Below, piece after piece: positions 11,612 through 21,648 of a stretch of 64,000 nucleotides of DNA. The notes beneath the pieces are model-generated. The model was not told the origin of the DNA and did not search any database. It saw only the letters and a list, made by a program, of their open reading frames with translations. Position 1 is the first letter of the stretch. The number at the start of each line of letters is the position of its first letter. A program made the position numbers and the translations under genes. The stretch is from Porphyra umbilicalis (taxonomy: Eukaryota > Rhodophyta > Bangiophyceae > Bangiales > Bangiaceae): assembly GCA_002049455.2 (NCBI GenBank), contig KV919121.1, positions 1 through 64,000 of the forward strand, given 5' to 3'.

Positions 11612-14600
11612 TGCTGCCGCCGCTGCCGCCGTCGGACCGCCGACGGTGGCGGTGCCACCGTCCGCCGACGCGCCGACGGCGGGCGGTGGCATGGGGTCCT
11701 CGTCGCCGTCGGCCGATGGCGCGCACCCAGACGCGAGCACCTCGTCCGCATCATCCTCAGACGCGCCGCCGCCGTCGCCCGCGGAGGGTGGCGGTGGCGA
11801 AGCGGCAGCGCCGGCGCCGGCGGCAGAGGCGGCTACTCCTCGCGCAGAAGCCGTCCCGTCGCGTTCATCGCCATTGCGCTGTCGCCGGTCGTCTGCGGGC
11901 GCCGCCTCCCCAGACCGGCCGGCAGACGCTGCCGCCACCGTCGCCACCGCCGCCGACCGGGGTGGCGACGGCTGCCGCTCGCCGGGGCGGGGCGCCGACT
12001 TGGACCGCCGCGGCCGCGGCGGGGTGCCCGCCCGTCGCGGCGGCGGCGGCCGCGCGGGCGGCACACGGGAGCGCCCGCGCGACGGCTCGGGGTCGGCCAC
12101 CACCGGCGGGCGGTGTGGCCGTGCCGCCGCCGACGCTGCCGCCGCCGCCGCCGCCGCAGCCACCACCGCCGCCGTCGGCCGCACCGCCGCCGACGCTGCC
12201 GCCGCCGCCGCTGCCGACCGCACCGCCGCCGCTGCCGCCCGCGGAAGTGTCCGTGGCGGGTCGATCACATCGGCCGTCAACGCCCCCCGCGCGTACAGCG
12301 CGTGGCACGCGGCGGTGGCGGCGGCGACTTTGGCCGCCCACAGCCCCGCCGACGTGCGCGCCTCAGCCGACGGCACGGGCGAAGACGGCGGCAGCCGCAC
12401 GACGCCCACATACGCGCCCAACGCCCCGTCGGTCGTGATTTCATAGCGGGGCGCTTGCGCGTCGGGCGCCGCTGAGGGGGGGAGGCCCCGGCAGTAGCGC
12501 TCCAAGATGTCCATGACGGCGGTGGGGGGGAAGCGGTCGCCGCCCGCGGATGGCGGCGGGGGGGCGGCTGCGGCCGTTGCGGATTGGGGGGGGGTGCGGG
12601 CGCCGCTCGTGAGGGCGCCGCCTCAGAGGGGGCGGGGGGGGCAGGGGGTGCCGCCGCCGCCGCCTCCGTCGCCCCCGCCGCCGCCGAAGGCCGGCGAGGC
12701 GGGGAGCCACCCCGCCCCGAGCGGGGCGGCGGCGACGCCGCCCGCCGGGAGCGGCTCGGCGACGCGCCGCTGCGTCCCGAGCGGGGCGGCGGCGACGCCG
12801 CCCGCCGGGAGCGGCTCGGCGACGCGCCGCTGCGCCCCGAGCGGGGCGGCGGCGACGCCACCCGCCGGGAGCGGCTCGGCGACGCGCCGCTGCGCCCCGA
12901 GCGGGGCGGCGGTGACGCCGCCCGCCGGGAGCGGCTCGGCGGCGAGCCGTCGTCGCACGCCCGGCGCGGCGGGGAGCGCCCCGCCCGCGCACGCGGCTGC
13001 GGCGAGGCCGCCTTGGAAAACCGCGTCGGCGGCGCGGGCCGCGTCGGCGGCACAGGCCGCCCCGCCGGCCGGGGCGGCGGGGACGACGCTGCCGCGGAGC
13101 GGCGGGCGCCCTCGGACCGCTCTGCGGGCGCGTGGCGGCGCTCCTTGAGCGCCGCCGCGCCGCGGCGGCGGTCCTCGGACCGCCCGCCGCCGTCGGGCCG
13201 CCGCTCCTCGCGGCCGGCGGCGGGGCGGCGCGGAGTCCCCCCGCCGCCGCCACGCGGCGGCGGTCGTCGCGGTCGCCCGCGGCGGCCGCGCGGCCGCGAC
13301 CGCTGCGGTCGCCCGCAGACCGCTGGTCGCCAGCCGACCGCGGCCGCTCGCCGCGGTCGCCGGTGGACCGCCGCCGCTCTTGGCGGTCGCCAACAGAGCG
13401 GGGGCGCACGGGCCGGTCGCCCGCGGGACGGGAGCGCTCCGCCCGCCCAGCGTCGAGGCGGCGGCGGTCGTCGCGGGCGCCCTCACGGCGGGCGGTTGGG
13501 GCGGCCCGGGGGGGGGGGGAACCCGGCGCCGCGGCGCCGCGCGAGCGCGACCGCCGGCGGTTAGTCGTCGACGGGGCGCCCGCGTCGGCGGTGCTCGGCC
13601 GCTCGCGCCGCCCGCGCCGGTCGGCAGCGTCGGCGCGGCGGCCGCCTGACGGAGGCGGCGGGGCAGACGCGGCGCCGCCGCCCGATGGCGGTGCCGAGGC
13701 AGACGCGCCGCCGGCAGCGGGCTGCCGGGGGGCATAGGCAGACCCCCACGTCGTGCCGGCGGCGGCCGCCGCCGTCGGCGCCGCTGCGGCGGGGGCGGAG
13801 GCACCCAGTGGGCCGCCCACCGTCACCCGCGGCGCCGTCCACGCGGGCGCCACGGGCCGCGGCGGCGGCGGCGACAGCGCCGTGGCAGCAGCGCAAGCGG
13901 CAGCGGCGGCAGCGGCGGCAGCGGCACCCCCCCCACCGCCCCGAGCCGCACGGCACGCGCGCCCGGGTGGCGCTCGCCGAGCAACCGCAGCAGGTCGACA
14001 GACACTTCCCAGCCCCCCCCCGCGACCGTGTCGGCCCACACGACCATGGACAGGGGCGGCGCGGCGGCGAGCAGCGCGCCGACCGACGCCCCCGGCAACG
14101 CCGTCGGGGCGACCACCACGTGCACGCAGCCGTGCGTCCATGCGTCAAGGAGCGCGCGGCGGGCAGCGTAGCCACCGGCCGGTCCGGCCAGCGGCACCGC
14201 CGCCGCCACGCGGCTGCAGGGGCGCGGCAGGTGGCGGGCGGCGAGGAGGCAAGCGCCCCACGCGTCGACGGGGCGGGCGGTGAGGACGAGCGCCCGAAAG
14301 GGCTCGCGGGGGGGGGGGGGGGGGGGGGTCGCCCCCACCGCCGCCGCCGCCGCCGTCAGTGGCCGCGGCGGCAGCGGCGGCGGCGGCGGCACCAGCGGCT
14401 GCCCACGCGGCCGCCCCGTCGCGCAGGGCCGTGCACAACGCGACGCCCGCGTCCGAGACGCCCGCCGCCGCGCTCGCTGGCGGCGGCGGCGACGCGGTGG
14501 TGGCCACGGTGGCGGCGGCGGCGGCCGCCGCCGCCGCCGCCGCCGCCGCCGCTGGCCCGTGCGTGCGCGCAACGCAGGCGGTCCCACACAGCGCCGCTGG

Positions 14601-16721
14601 CGACGCCCACGGCGGGGGTGGTCCCGCGAGCCCCCCGGCCCCCCCCGCCGCCGCCGCTGCCGCGTCGAGGAGCGTCAGTAGTAGCTCCTGACCGGCGGCG
14701 GGCCCGAGCGAGCCGCTGAGCGCGTCGGCCAAGTGCGCCGCCGCCGCCCGGAGGGTGCCGCACGGCCGCTCTGCGGCGGACGTGGGTCCCCCGGGTGGCG
14801 GCGGCACCGCCACAAGGGGGGGGGGCGCCCCCGCAAGCCCCGCAAGGGCAGCGTAAACGACCGCCTCGCAAACAGAGGTTGGATGGCCGGCAGCGGCGGC
14901 CGCCGCCGCAGCCGCGGACGGTGTCGGGTGATACGGGCGTACCTCGACCATCGGCACGCACAGCACGGGTGGGGCATATGGGGCGGTCATGGCAGGGGTG
15001 GCCGCAGCGGGAACGGCCGGGACGTCGGCAGCAACGCGCGCCACGGCGGTGGCGGCGGTAGCGGCGGTAGAAGCAGCAGCGGCGGTGGCGGCGGTGGTGG
15101 TAGTAGCGGCGGCCGCTTCCCCATTGGTAGGGATGACCACCGGAGAGACGCCATCAACTTCGAGAGTACCATTCGCAACCGGCACGACGGCAGCAGGTGT
15201 GACACCAGCGGGCACGACAGGCGTGAGTGCGGCTGCAGCGGGCGCGGCGGCAGCGGGTGCGACACCAGCGGGCACGACAGGTGCGGGTGCGGCTGTAGCG
15301 GGCGCGGCGGCAGATACGGCGCCGGCTGGCGTGGTCGCAGCAGGCACGGCGTCGACTGGGGCGGTAGGAGCAGACGTGGCGTCGACTGGGGCGGCAGCGA
15401 TGGGAATGGCAGCGGCGGGTGCCGCAGCAGCAACCGCTAGTGTCCCAGCATCCTCTACTTCCATGGGCGCGGGGTCCGCCGGCAGCTCTGCACCCCCATC
15501 CCGCGACATGTCCATCGCCACAACGCCGAGCGGCTGCTCGCACGAGGCGGGTAGCGGCTGGTGGCAAGCTGTGGCTGGGGACTGCGTCGGAGACCCGTCT
15601 GGCAGGTGCGCCGAGGCGGCTGGCGGCCGCGTGGGCGCGGCGGCCGGTGGCTGCACCGACGCGACGGCTGGTGGCTGCACCGACGCGACGGCCGGCAGCT
15701 GCACCGGCGCGGCGGCCGGCGGCTGCACAGCAGCAGCGTCTGGCAGCTGCACAGCAGCAGCGTCTGGCAGTTGCACAACAGCAGCGTCTGGCAGCTGCAC
15801 AGCAGCAGCGTCTGGCAGCTGCACAGCAGCAGCGTCTGGCAGCTGCACAGCAGCAGCGTCTGGCAGCTGCACAGAAGCAGCGTCTGGCAGCTGCACAGAA
15901 GCAGCGTCTGGCAGCTGCACAGAAGCAGCGTCTGGCGGCTGTACCTTGACAGCGACGGGGACGCTCAGTGGCGGCGGCACCGCCGCGACCGGCGGCGGCG
16001 CCGCGTCCCCCTCACAACTCGAATCGTCAATGGTGATAATCTCCACGGGGGCGACCGCGACCGCCGCCGCCGCCGACGCAGCGTCGCCGCCGCCCGACCC
16101 GCCGGCCGCACCGGCGGTCGGCACAGTCGCCCCCGCGGCCGCCGCCGCCGCATCGACCGCCGCGGCCAAGGCGGGTGGGAGCGGCGGCGCCCCCGCCCTG
16201 CCGCCGACATTGGCGCCGTCCGCGGGCGTCACGGGGCTGCTACCGACGGCGGGCGGGCCGGCGGTGGCGGCCGGTGGCGGCGTTGTGGCTTGGGTCTGAC
16301 CGGTCGCCCCCGGGTCGGGCGGGGACTGGCTGCCCGCCGCCGCCGCTGCCGCCGCCGCCGCCACCGCCGCCGCCGCCGTCGCAGCCGCCACCGTTACGCC
16401 GCCGACGAGAACCCCGCCGCCGCCCTGAGTGGCGCCCGCACCAGGCGGCAGCCGCGGCCCGCCGCCGTCCCCCTCTGACGCCACGACCGCAGCGTCGGCG
16501 GCGGCAGCGGCAGGGGCGGCGGCGGCGGCTGGGGCGTCGCCCGGTGGCGGCGGGAGCTGCGACGGCGCCCCGTCGGCGGCGCCGACCATCCGGCCGGCGG
16601 CGGCGCCGAGGGAGGCGAGGAAGAGCAAGGCGCGGGAGGGCGCAGGGCGCAACGCCGGCGACGCGGCGGCGGGGGGGGCAGCGGGGGTGGTCTCCGCCGT
16701 CGCCGCGGGCGGGTCCTTCAT
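8050..16721 (-). CDS. DCL: Dicer-like RNase III with giant low-complexity N-terminus
   Basis: Produces small RNAs from dsRNA. In gene order: a low-complexity Ala/Pro region from the ATG at 16721; a weak helicase-like block (14600-13830); RS-rich repeats (12.94-12.72 kb); a Dicer dimerization (DUF283) domain starting ILERYCRGLP (12514-12270); PAZ (about 10620-10300; AAYYKDRFDIDV, LVPDACV); RNase IIIa (ERHELMGDAVLK, then KVLADIVEALIG); RNase IIIb (RLEFLGDAAIG, then ALGDVLESVAGA); and a dsRBD (8860-8660). Both RNase III E/D...D/E quartets are present. A GT-AG intron at 10069-9841 (donor GTGCGT, acceptor CTGCAG, 229 bp, phase 0) separates the two halves of RNase IIIa. Frame changes fall at homopolymers: G21 at 14308-14328, C8 at 13927-13934 and the G run near 12523-12529, with at least one more probable in the RS region. 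The start and the unity of the part upstream of 12.5 kb are less certain than the catalytic half. Confidence 0.82.
12716..12942 (-). repeat. 60-bp coding tandem repeat (RS-rich)
   Basis: Nearly four copies of a 60-bp unit in exact register, starting about 12716, 12776, 12836 and 12896. On the minus strand each encodes a 20-residue Ser/Arg/Pro module containing SPPPRSGRSGASPSRSRRAA. Copies differ by one or two bases, so the expansion is recent or homogenised. It lies in the Dicer-like gene just upstream of the dimerization domain. Confidence 0.85.
15716..15940 (-). repeat. 24-bp coding tandem repeat (QLPDAAxV)
   Basis: About nine copies of a 24-bp unit, encoding the octapeptide QLPDAA(A/S)V on the minus strand inside the low-complexity N-terminal region of the Dicer-like frame. 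Copies differ mainly at the alanine/serine codon. The 3-n period preserves the frame, as expected for a translated repeat. Confidence 0.85.
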
Positions 16722-17600
16722 CCGGAGGGCGCGGGGGGCGCGGCGTGGGAGCACGCGCGCGCCACCGAGCGCCGGCGTGGTACGGGGCGGGGGCGGGGGG
16801 CCCCAGCGGCCGCGCGCGCGCTTGGCCCGCCGCCGTGCCAGCACCGCCGCTCGTGCCGCCGCCGTGCGATCGCCTGCGCGGGTGGACAAGGCCGGGGAAG
16901 AGCCCGGTCGCGGCCGGCTGTCGCCGGTTGCGTCAAGGGGAGGCAGAGCCACCAGCGGCGGGCCACGCTCCCAACACCCGAGGTTGGGCGGTCGGGTGAC
17001 TCGACCCCCCGAGAAGGTCCCTGGGACACAATTCGACGCACAGCGGCAATGCAGGCACACGAGGGGCACGGGGAACGCGGATAAAGGAGCTGGCTCTGAT
17101 CTGGCTCGTCACTTGTGGAACGATCGACTGCCTCAATTGATTGCTTATCACTTGTCTCCGTGATCTGCTGGTCATGTAGATCAAATGCATCGCTGCAGTC
17201 CAATTGGATGGAAGCGCAACGAGTCGATCAGTAGTGATCAGAGAGCTCACGCTTCATCGACCTTTGCATACATGCAAACGGGTGCATTGAAGGCACCGTT
17301 GTGCATGGTGCAGAGGCAGCAGCACGCTGGCGCGCCATACGCTCAGAGTATTGTAGCCCACCGCACTGCCCGACATCGGCCAACCAGAGCAGGCCCTTGT
17401 TTGCACGCATGGGAGAGATCTCGACCTCGCCTTGACACACCCCGGGCTGCTGCTACAAAGGGCGGGCGCGCTGACACTCGCCCACAGAGCTTCCTCCCCG
17501 CATCCCACCAACCCACGCCTTCTCATTCTCTCTCGCTTCCCCTCCAGCAACTAACTCTCACCTTCTCCCTAGCACCACCGCCTCACAACCCGTCGCCACC
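16722..17600. promoter_or_regulatory. divergent intergenic region, Dicer-like / plastid LEA-like
   Basis: About 880 bp separate the proposed Dicer ATG (leftward) from the LEA-like ATG (rightward). GC content drops markedly between about 17090 and 17450. A pyrimidine-rich stretch with TCTCT and CTTCTC tracts (about 17518-17575) immediately precedes the LEA-like start and is a plausible initiator or 5' UTR. No gene is seen. Confidence 0.45.
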
Positions 17601-18086
17601 ATGGCCGCCTTTGCCGTTGTCGCGGCCGCCTCGTTCACCACCCCGACCCGCTCGGTGGTGACGTCGACGCGCGCCGCCGGCGCCGTTGCCGCCCGCCGTG
17701 CTGGCGCGGCGTCGCTTCGCATGGCCGACGCGAAGGACGTCAAGGAGGGCGCCAAGGCCGCCGCCAAGGATGTCCAGGCTGCAGCCAAGAGCGCCGCCGA
17801 CACGGCCACGGAGAAGGTGAAGCAGGCGCCGTCGGCGGCCAAGGCCGCCGCGCCCAAGCTCGACGCCAACCAAAACGCGGGTGCGGGCAAGTTTGGCGCC
17901 GGCGCCGACACGACGCGCGAGGCCAAGATGGACGCGCCCGACATTTTTGGCGCGGTGAAGAATGTGGCGCGGGGCAAGTCCCAGGACGAGATGTGGGAGG
18001 AGAACTCCAAGGACAAGGGGCCGACGGGCAAGGTCCAGGAGGCTGCCGGGAACGTTGAGAAGGCCAAGAAGAACGCTGGTCAGTAG
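17601..18086 (+). CDS. plastid-targeted LEA-like protein
   Basis: 161 residues from an ATG in strong context (CCACCATGG). The first 40 residues look like a plastid transit peptide: MAAFAVVAAASF, rich in Ala, Ser, Thr and Arg, no acidic residues, and a likely processing site near SLRMADAK. The early phenylalanines match the leader style of primary red and glaucophyte plastids. The mature part is highly charged and alanine-rich, with amphipathic Lys/Ala/Asp helices (AKDVQAAAKSAADTATEKVK) resembling group-3 LEA proteins. It has no cysteine or tryptophan-rich catalytic core apart from a single Trp near the C-terminus. A desiccation or stress protectant role in the stroma is inferred; no enzyme family is recognised. 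Intronless. Confidence 0.65.
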   Translation: MAAFAVVAAASFTTPTRSVVTSTRAAGAVAARRAGAASLRMADAKDVKEGAKAAAKDVQAAAKSAADTATEKVKQAPSAAKAAAPKLDANQNAGAGKFGAGADTTREAKMDAPDIFGAVKNVARGKSQDEMWEENSKDKGPTGKVQEAAGNVEKAKKNAGQ

Positions 18087-18844
18087 ATACTATTCTCGGG
18101 GCGGACCGTTCACGCGGGGGGGTCTTGATTGCACAGAGAAAACACTTTTTGGGGCCCTACTCGCCAACCAATGACAGCATTCTCGCTATGCCCTTCCCTC
18201 CGGTACGTATCGATGCATTCAGAAATGTGACACAGTGGCGCACTGGCTTAACCTGAGCGGGCGTCCCATCGACGATATCAGAATCCCCCAGAGCATTCCA
18301 ATGCGATGGATGAGTATGAGTTTGACGTGAACTGCAATACGTCAGGAGATCACTGAACCCGTTGCGCATTCCTCTGTGGTGACACAAGCGACCCTCGATC
18401 AATATCACTGGCTGCGGCTTGTCTGGCCCGACCGCCTGAGCGACAGACGCGTCTCTGTGGGATCTTGTGACATTGTTACCAGTGCAGCAGAGGAAACGGT
18501 CGGGTACGATCCAGGCAGGAAAGGGACAGCCTGCACAGGATTGAGCGAGAGGGACGACAATGACGAGCGAAAAAAACAGGGTCGCCGACGACAGGCGGAT
18601 TGTCCCACCCGCCTCGAACCAGCCGGCGGCCACCATCCACCACCAATACTCCTGGAGTATTGCATACAGAAAGTTCGCGTTTTAAAAAAAAGAGACACGC
18701 ACAGCGCTGCACTCACCCAGCAACGAAAAAACAATCGATGTAGGCATCGTCGTTCAGACTCTACACGACATTGGTTGGCAAATCGCTGCCAGCGACACAC
18801 GGTCACCGAACAAAAAAACAGAGAGACAACCCCCCCCGAGCGGC
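18087..18844. other. convergent intergenic region, no gene seen
   Basis: Lies between the stop codons of the LEA-like gene and FBPase and should contain both 3' UTRs and polyadenylation signals. Short A-runs occur (about 18685-18690 and 18725-18731). No open frame with a recognisable motif is present. Confidence 0.5.
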
Positions 18845-20230
18845 TCAAACGGAGTTGGCCAGCTTGGTGCTGACAGCTTCAAAGTCGGCGACGTCCTCCG
18901 GCGAGCCCATGTACACGGGGACGCGCTGGTGGATGCCCGTGGGAATGACGTCAAGGATGTCTTCCTTGCCGGTCGTGGACTTGCCACCGGCGTGGTGGAT
19001 GAGGAACGCCATCGGCGCCGCCTCGTACAGCAAGCGCAGCTTGCCATCGGGGCTCTTAGCGTCCGCGGGGTAGATGAACACACCACCGTACTGTCGGACA
19101 AAAACAAGTCGAGGCAGTAGCAGCAGCAAGTGGGCAGTCGGAACAGCAGCAGCAGCAGTCATAGCAGAAAAAGCAGAGCAACAGCGCCACGGAACCAACC
19201 AGACAAGAGCAACGCGAGCGACTCGGGGAGCAATAGGTCAGTTTCCAACCAAGAACGGCGGAAGGCCTCGTCGCACGCAGGCAGCGGACCGTGCAAACGC
19301 CACTAGGCCCAGCAAACCAGACCTGGGGACCGAACCGAGCCTATTCGGGCCCAGCAGCTCATGAACACAACATACCAGCAGTGTGCGGTGGATGTCCGCC
19401 ACCATGGAGCCGATGTAGCGCAGCGCATAGGCCTTCTTGTCCGGATCCTCCGGGTACTTGAGGCTCTTGATGTACTCCGTAGTTGCTGGGTCCCACATGC
19501 GAGCGTTGCCCTCATTGACCGAGTAGATCTTGCCGCGGCTGGGGATCCTCATGTTCGGGTCCGTCAACACAAACTCGCCCAGCGACGGGTCGAGCGTGAA
19601 GCCATGGACACCCTCGCCCATGCTGATGACCAGGTTGGTGGCGCTGCCGTACATGGCATAGCCGGCGCACACCATCTCGCGGCCCGGCTGCAGGATCTCC
19701 TTGGCCGCCTCCTGCGGGGTGGTGATCGCAGCCGGGTCGTTAATCTTGTAGATGGCAAAGATGGAGCCAATCGACACGTTGGCGTCAATGTTGCTGCTGC
19801 CGTCCAGTGGGTCAAACGCAATGGCGTACTTGCCCGTGTTATACGTGCGGTCGCACAGGATGGCCAGGTCCTCCTCCTCCGACACCATGACGCAGCACTT
19901 GCCCGACGACTGGATGTTCACCTTAAAGGTGTCATTGGCAATGATGTCCAGCTTCTTCTGGTCCTCGCCCTGCACGTTGCCCGACCCGGCGAGGCCGTAC
20001 AGGTTGGCAATGCCCGCCCGACGCACGCACGTCTCGGTGACCTTGCACGCCAGCTGCACGGCGGCGAGGAGCATCGTCAAGTCCCCCTTGGCCTCCGCAT
20101 GGGACTTCTGGCCGTGGAGCACAAAGCGAGTAAGGGTGACCGAGTCGAGGCCCTCCAGGCCCGTCGGCGCCTTGCCGCCGGTGGCATCGCCGCCGACGAT
20201 GCTGGCAATGTTGCTCTTCAGGGTCTCCAT
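18845..20230 (-). CDS. FBP: fructose-1,6-bisphosphatase, cytosolic type (two exons)
   Basis: Hydrolyses fructose-1,6-bisphosphate to fructose-6-phosphate in gluconeogenesis and sucrose or floridoside synthesis. Exon 1 is 20230-19376 and exon 2 is 19090-18845, joined across a 285-bp GT-AG intron (donor GTATGT, acceptor TCCGACAG) that falls between HRTLL and YGGVFIYP. The product is 366 residues, normal for the family. The active-site motif [16 protein letters not shown] with its metal-binding aspartates is intact, as are the downstream [10 protein letters not shown] and [10 protein letters not shown] blocks. The redox-regulatory cysteine loop of chloroplast FBPase is absent and there is no transit peptide, so this is the cytosolic isoform. 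The start is the ATG at 20230; the frame extends upstream but only into low-complexity proline codons. Confidence 0.97.
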
Positions 20231-20892
20231 CGTAGCAGTCGGAGAGGACAGGGGCGGCGGCGGCGGCGGCGGCAACCTCACGCACAAGACAACGCGGCGT
20301 CAGCGGCGTCGGCGGCGGCGGTATCGGGAGTCGTCCTGCGGCGAGGCGGTGTGAGCGACACAGCCAGGCGGACGCGTCAACGGCCTGTGGTGATACCAAC
20401 GGGGTGCTCGATCACGGCCCCGCTGTGGCAGGGTCCCGTGCGCGGGCAGCCAGAGTCCTCCGCTTGGCCAGGCCCGCCACCCCTGTCTGCGCCCCGCTGG
20501 GCAGCCAATAGCGTCACGCCGCACCCCATTTGTTGCTGGTTTGCAGAGCGGGCGCTAACCGAGGTGGCGCCCGTGCTGCACGTCAGAAGGCGGTGTGTGG
20601 TGGTCGCCTGCCGGCAGGCATGCCTGCATCGGCGAAGATGTGGGGCAGAACGACAACCAGAGAGGGTCAGCCAAGAGAGAGAGATCGGGCCGGTTCAGCT
20701 GGCCACACGGAGCTAGCCAGAGGATTCCATTCTCGGGTCTCGACCAGTGATCGGTGGCTGTGAGCAATACACGTGGAAGGTCTCCCAGGTATCCAGCCAA
20801 TAGGATGCCATGAAGGCGTCATTGCATCGTCAGATTGTCAACAAGAACCCTCGCGCCAGCTCAACTCCGCCTCATGAGCCTGAAGTTCCAAA
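20231..20892. promoter_or_regulatory. FBPase upstream region, no gene seen
   Basis: Upstream flank of FBPase. Proline-rich open frames just 5' of the ATG are probably 5' UTR. The rest is unique-looking spacer up to the 9-bp duplication that flanks the next repeat element. Confidence 0.4.
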
Positions 20893-21424
20893 TAGGGTTG
20901 CTCAGAACGCCCGGGGCGTCGTTAAGGGTCGTTATTGTGCTTCTCACAAAAACTGGATCCGCAACATCCGCTTCAGCATCATGAACCGCCCCCTGAGCCA
21001 ATGAAACAGTGATTTTGCAACGGAAGCTGATGCACCGAGGTCCAGTTTTTGTGAGAAGCACAATAAGGGCGTCACTAGGGCGTCATTTGGGCGTCGTGCG
21101 CCCCGAACGCCCTAACTCAAAAGGGCGTCAGCAAGGCGTCGCGAAGAGAAAGTGTTCAGGGGGTCTACATAATTCAGCAGGTGGCGGCTGTGCACCTTGG
21201 TTATGTAACCAACCGGTTGGGGACTGGCACCCAGCCTTGATACAAACATTACATATGAGAGCATAGTATGAGTGCCACTTGAATTCTATTGCGAGTATTG
21301 AGGGTGCTACTTGGGGCGTCGTGAGGGCGTTTTGGCTGCCTAATGGGGCGTCAGTAAGGCGTCTTATGCGACGCGCGCCCCTGACGCCCCCGAAATAGGG
21401 GCGTCGTGTGCAACCCTAAAGTTT
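20893..21424. mobile_element. non-autonomous TIR element, TAGGGTTG-ended
   Basis: The element begins TAGGGTTGC at 20893 and its right TIR ends GCAACCCTA at 21418. The terminal about 20 bp match imperfectly in inverted orientation. AGTTCCAAA occurs on both sides (20884-20892 and 21425-21433), consistent with an 8-9-bp target duplication of hAT or Mutator type. The interior is full of GGGCGTC subterminal repeats in both orientations. A perfect 26-bp inverted repeat (20932-20957 with 21041-21066) encloses an 83-nt loop. There is no coding capacity. A second family member lies at 59273-60177. Confidence 0.7.
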
Positions 21425-21648
21425 AGTTCCAAACATGGCACTGGTAATTAAGGTACTGTGCCCCTGACAGCTAGTTCTGTGAGGGTCCGAGGCGCTTCGT
21501 CCCGCCGTTGTCGTGGACGGTGAGGTAGGAATTGGGCATCCTTGTTTTCGCAGAAGATCCGCGCATATGAGCTGCGAAAATGAGCACCGCACTGGGGGGG
21601 GGGGGGGGGGTGCATATGGCGCTCTGCGCGCGCCAGATGCAGATTAAG

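Noticed and set aside
15716-15940. Regular short repeats suggesting a CRISPR array
   Set aside because: Period is 24 bp with no unique spacers, the units translate in frame, and the genome is eukaryotic.
19361-20716. 451-codon frame on the plus strand over FBPase
   Set aside because: Antisense shadow of FBPase exon 1, with no recognisable domain.
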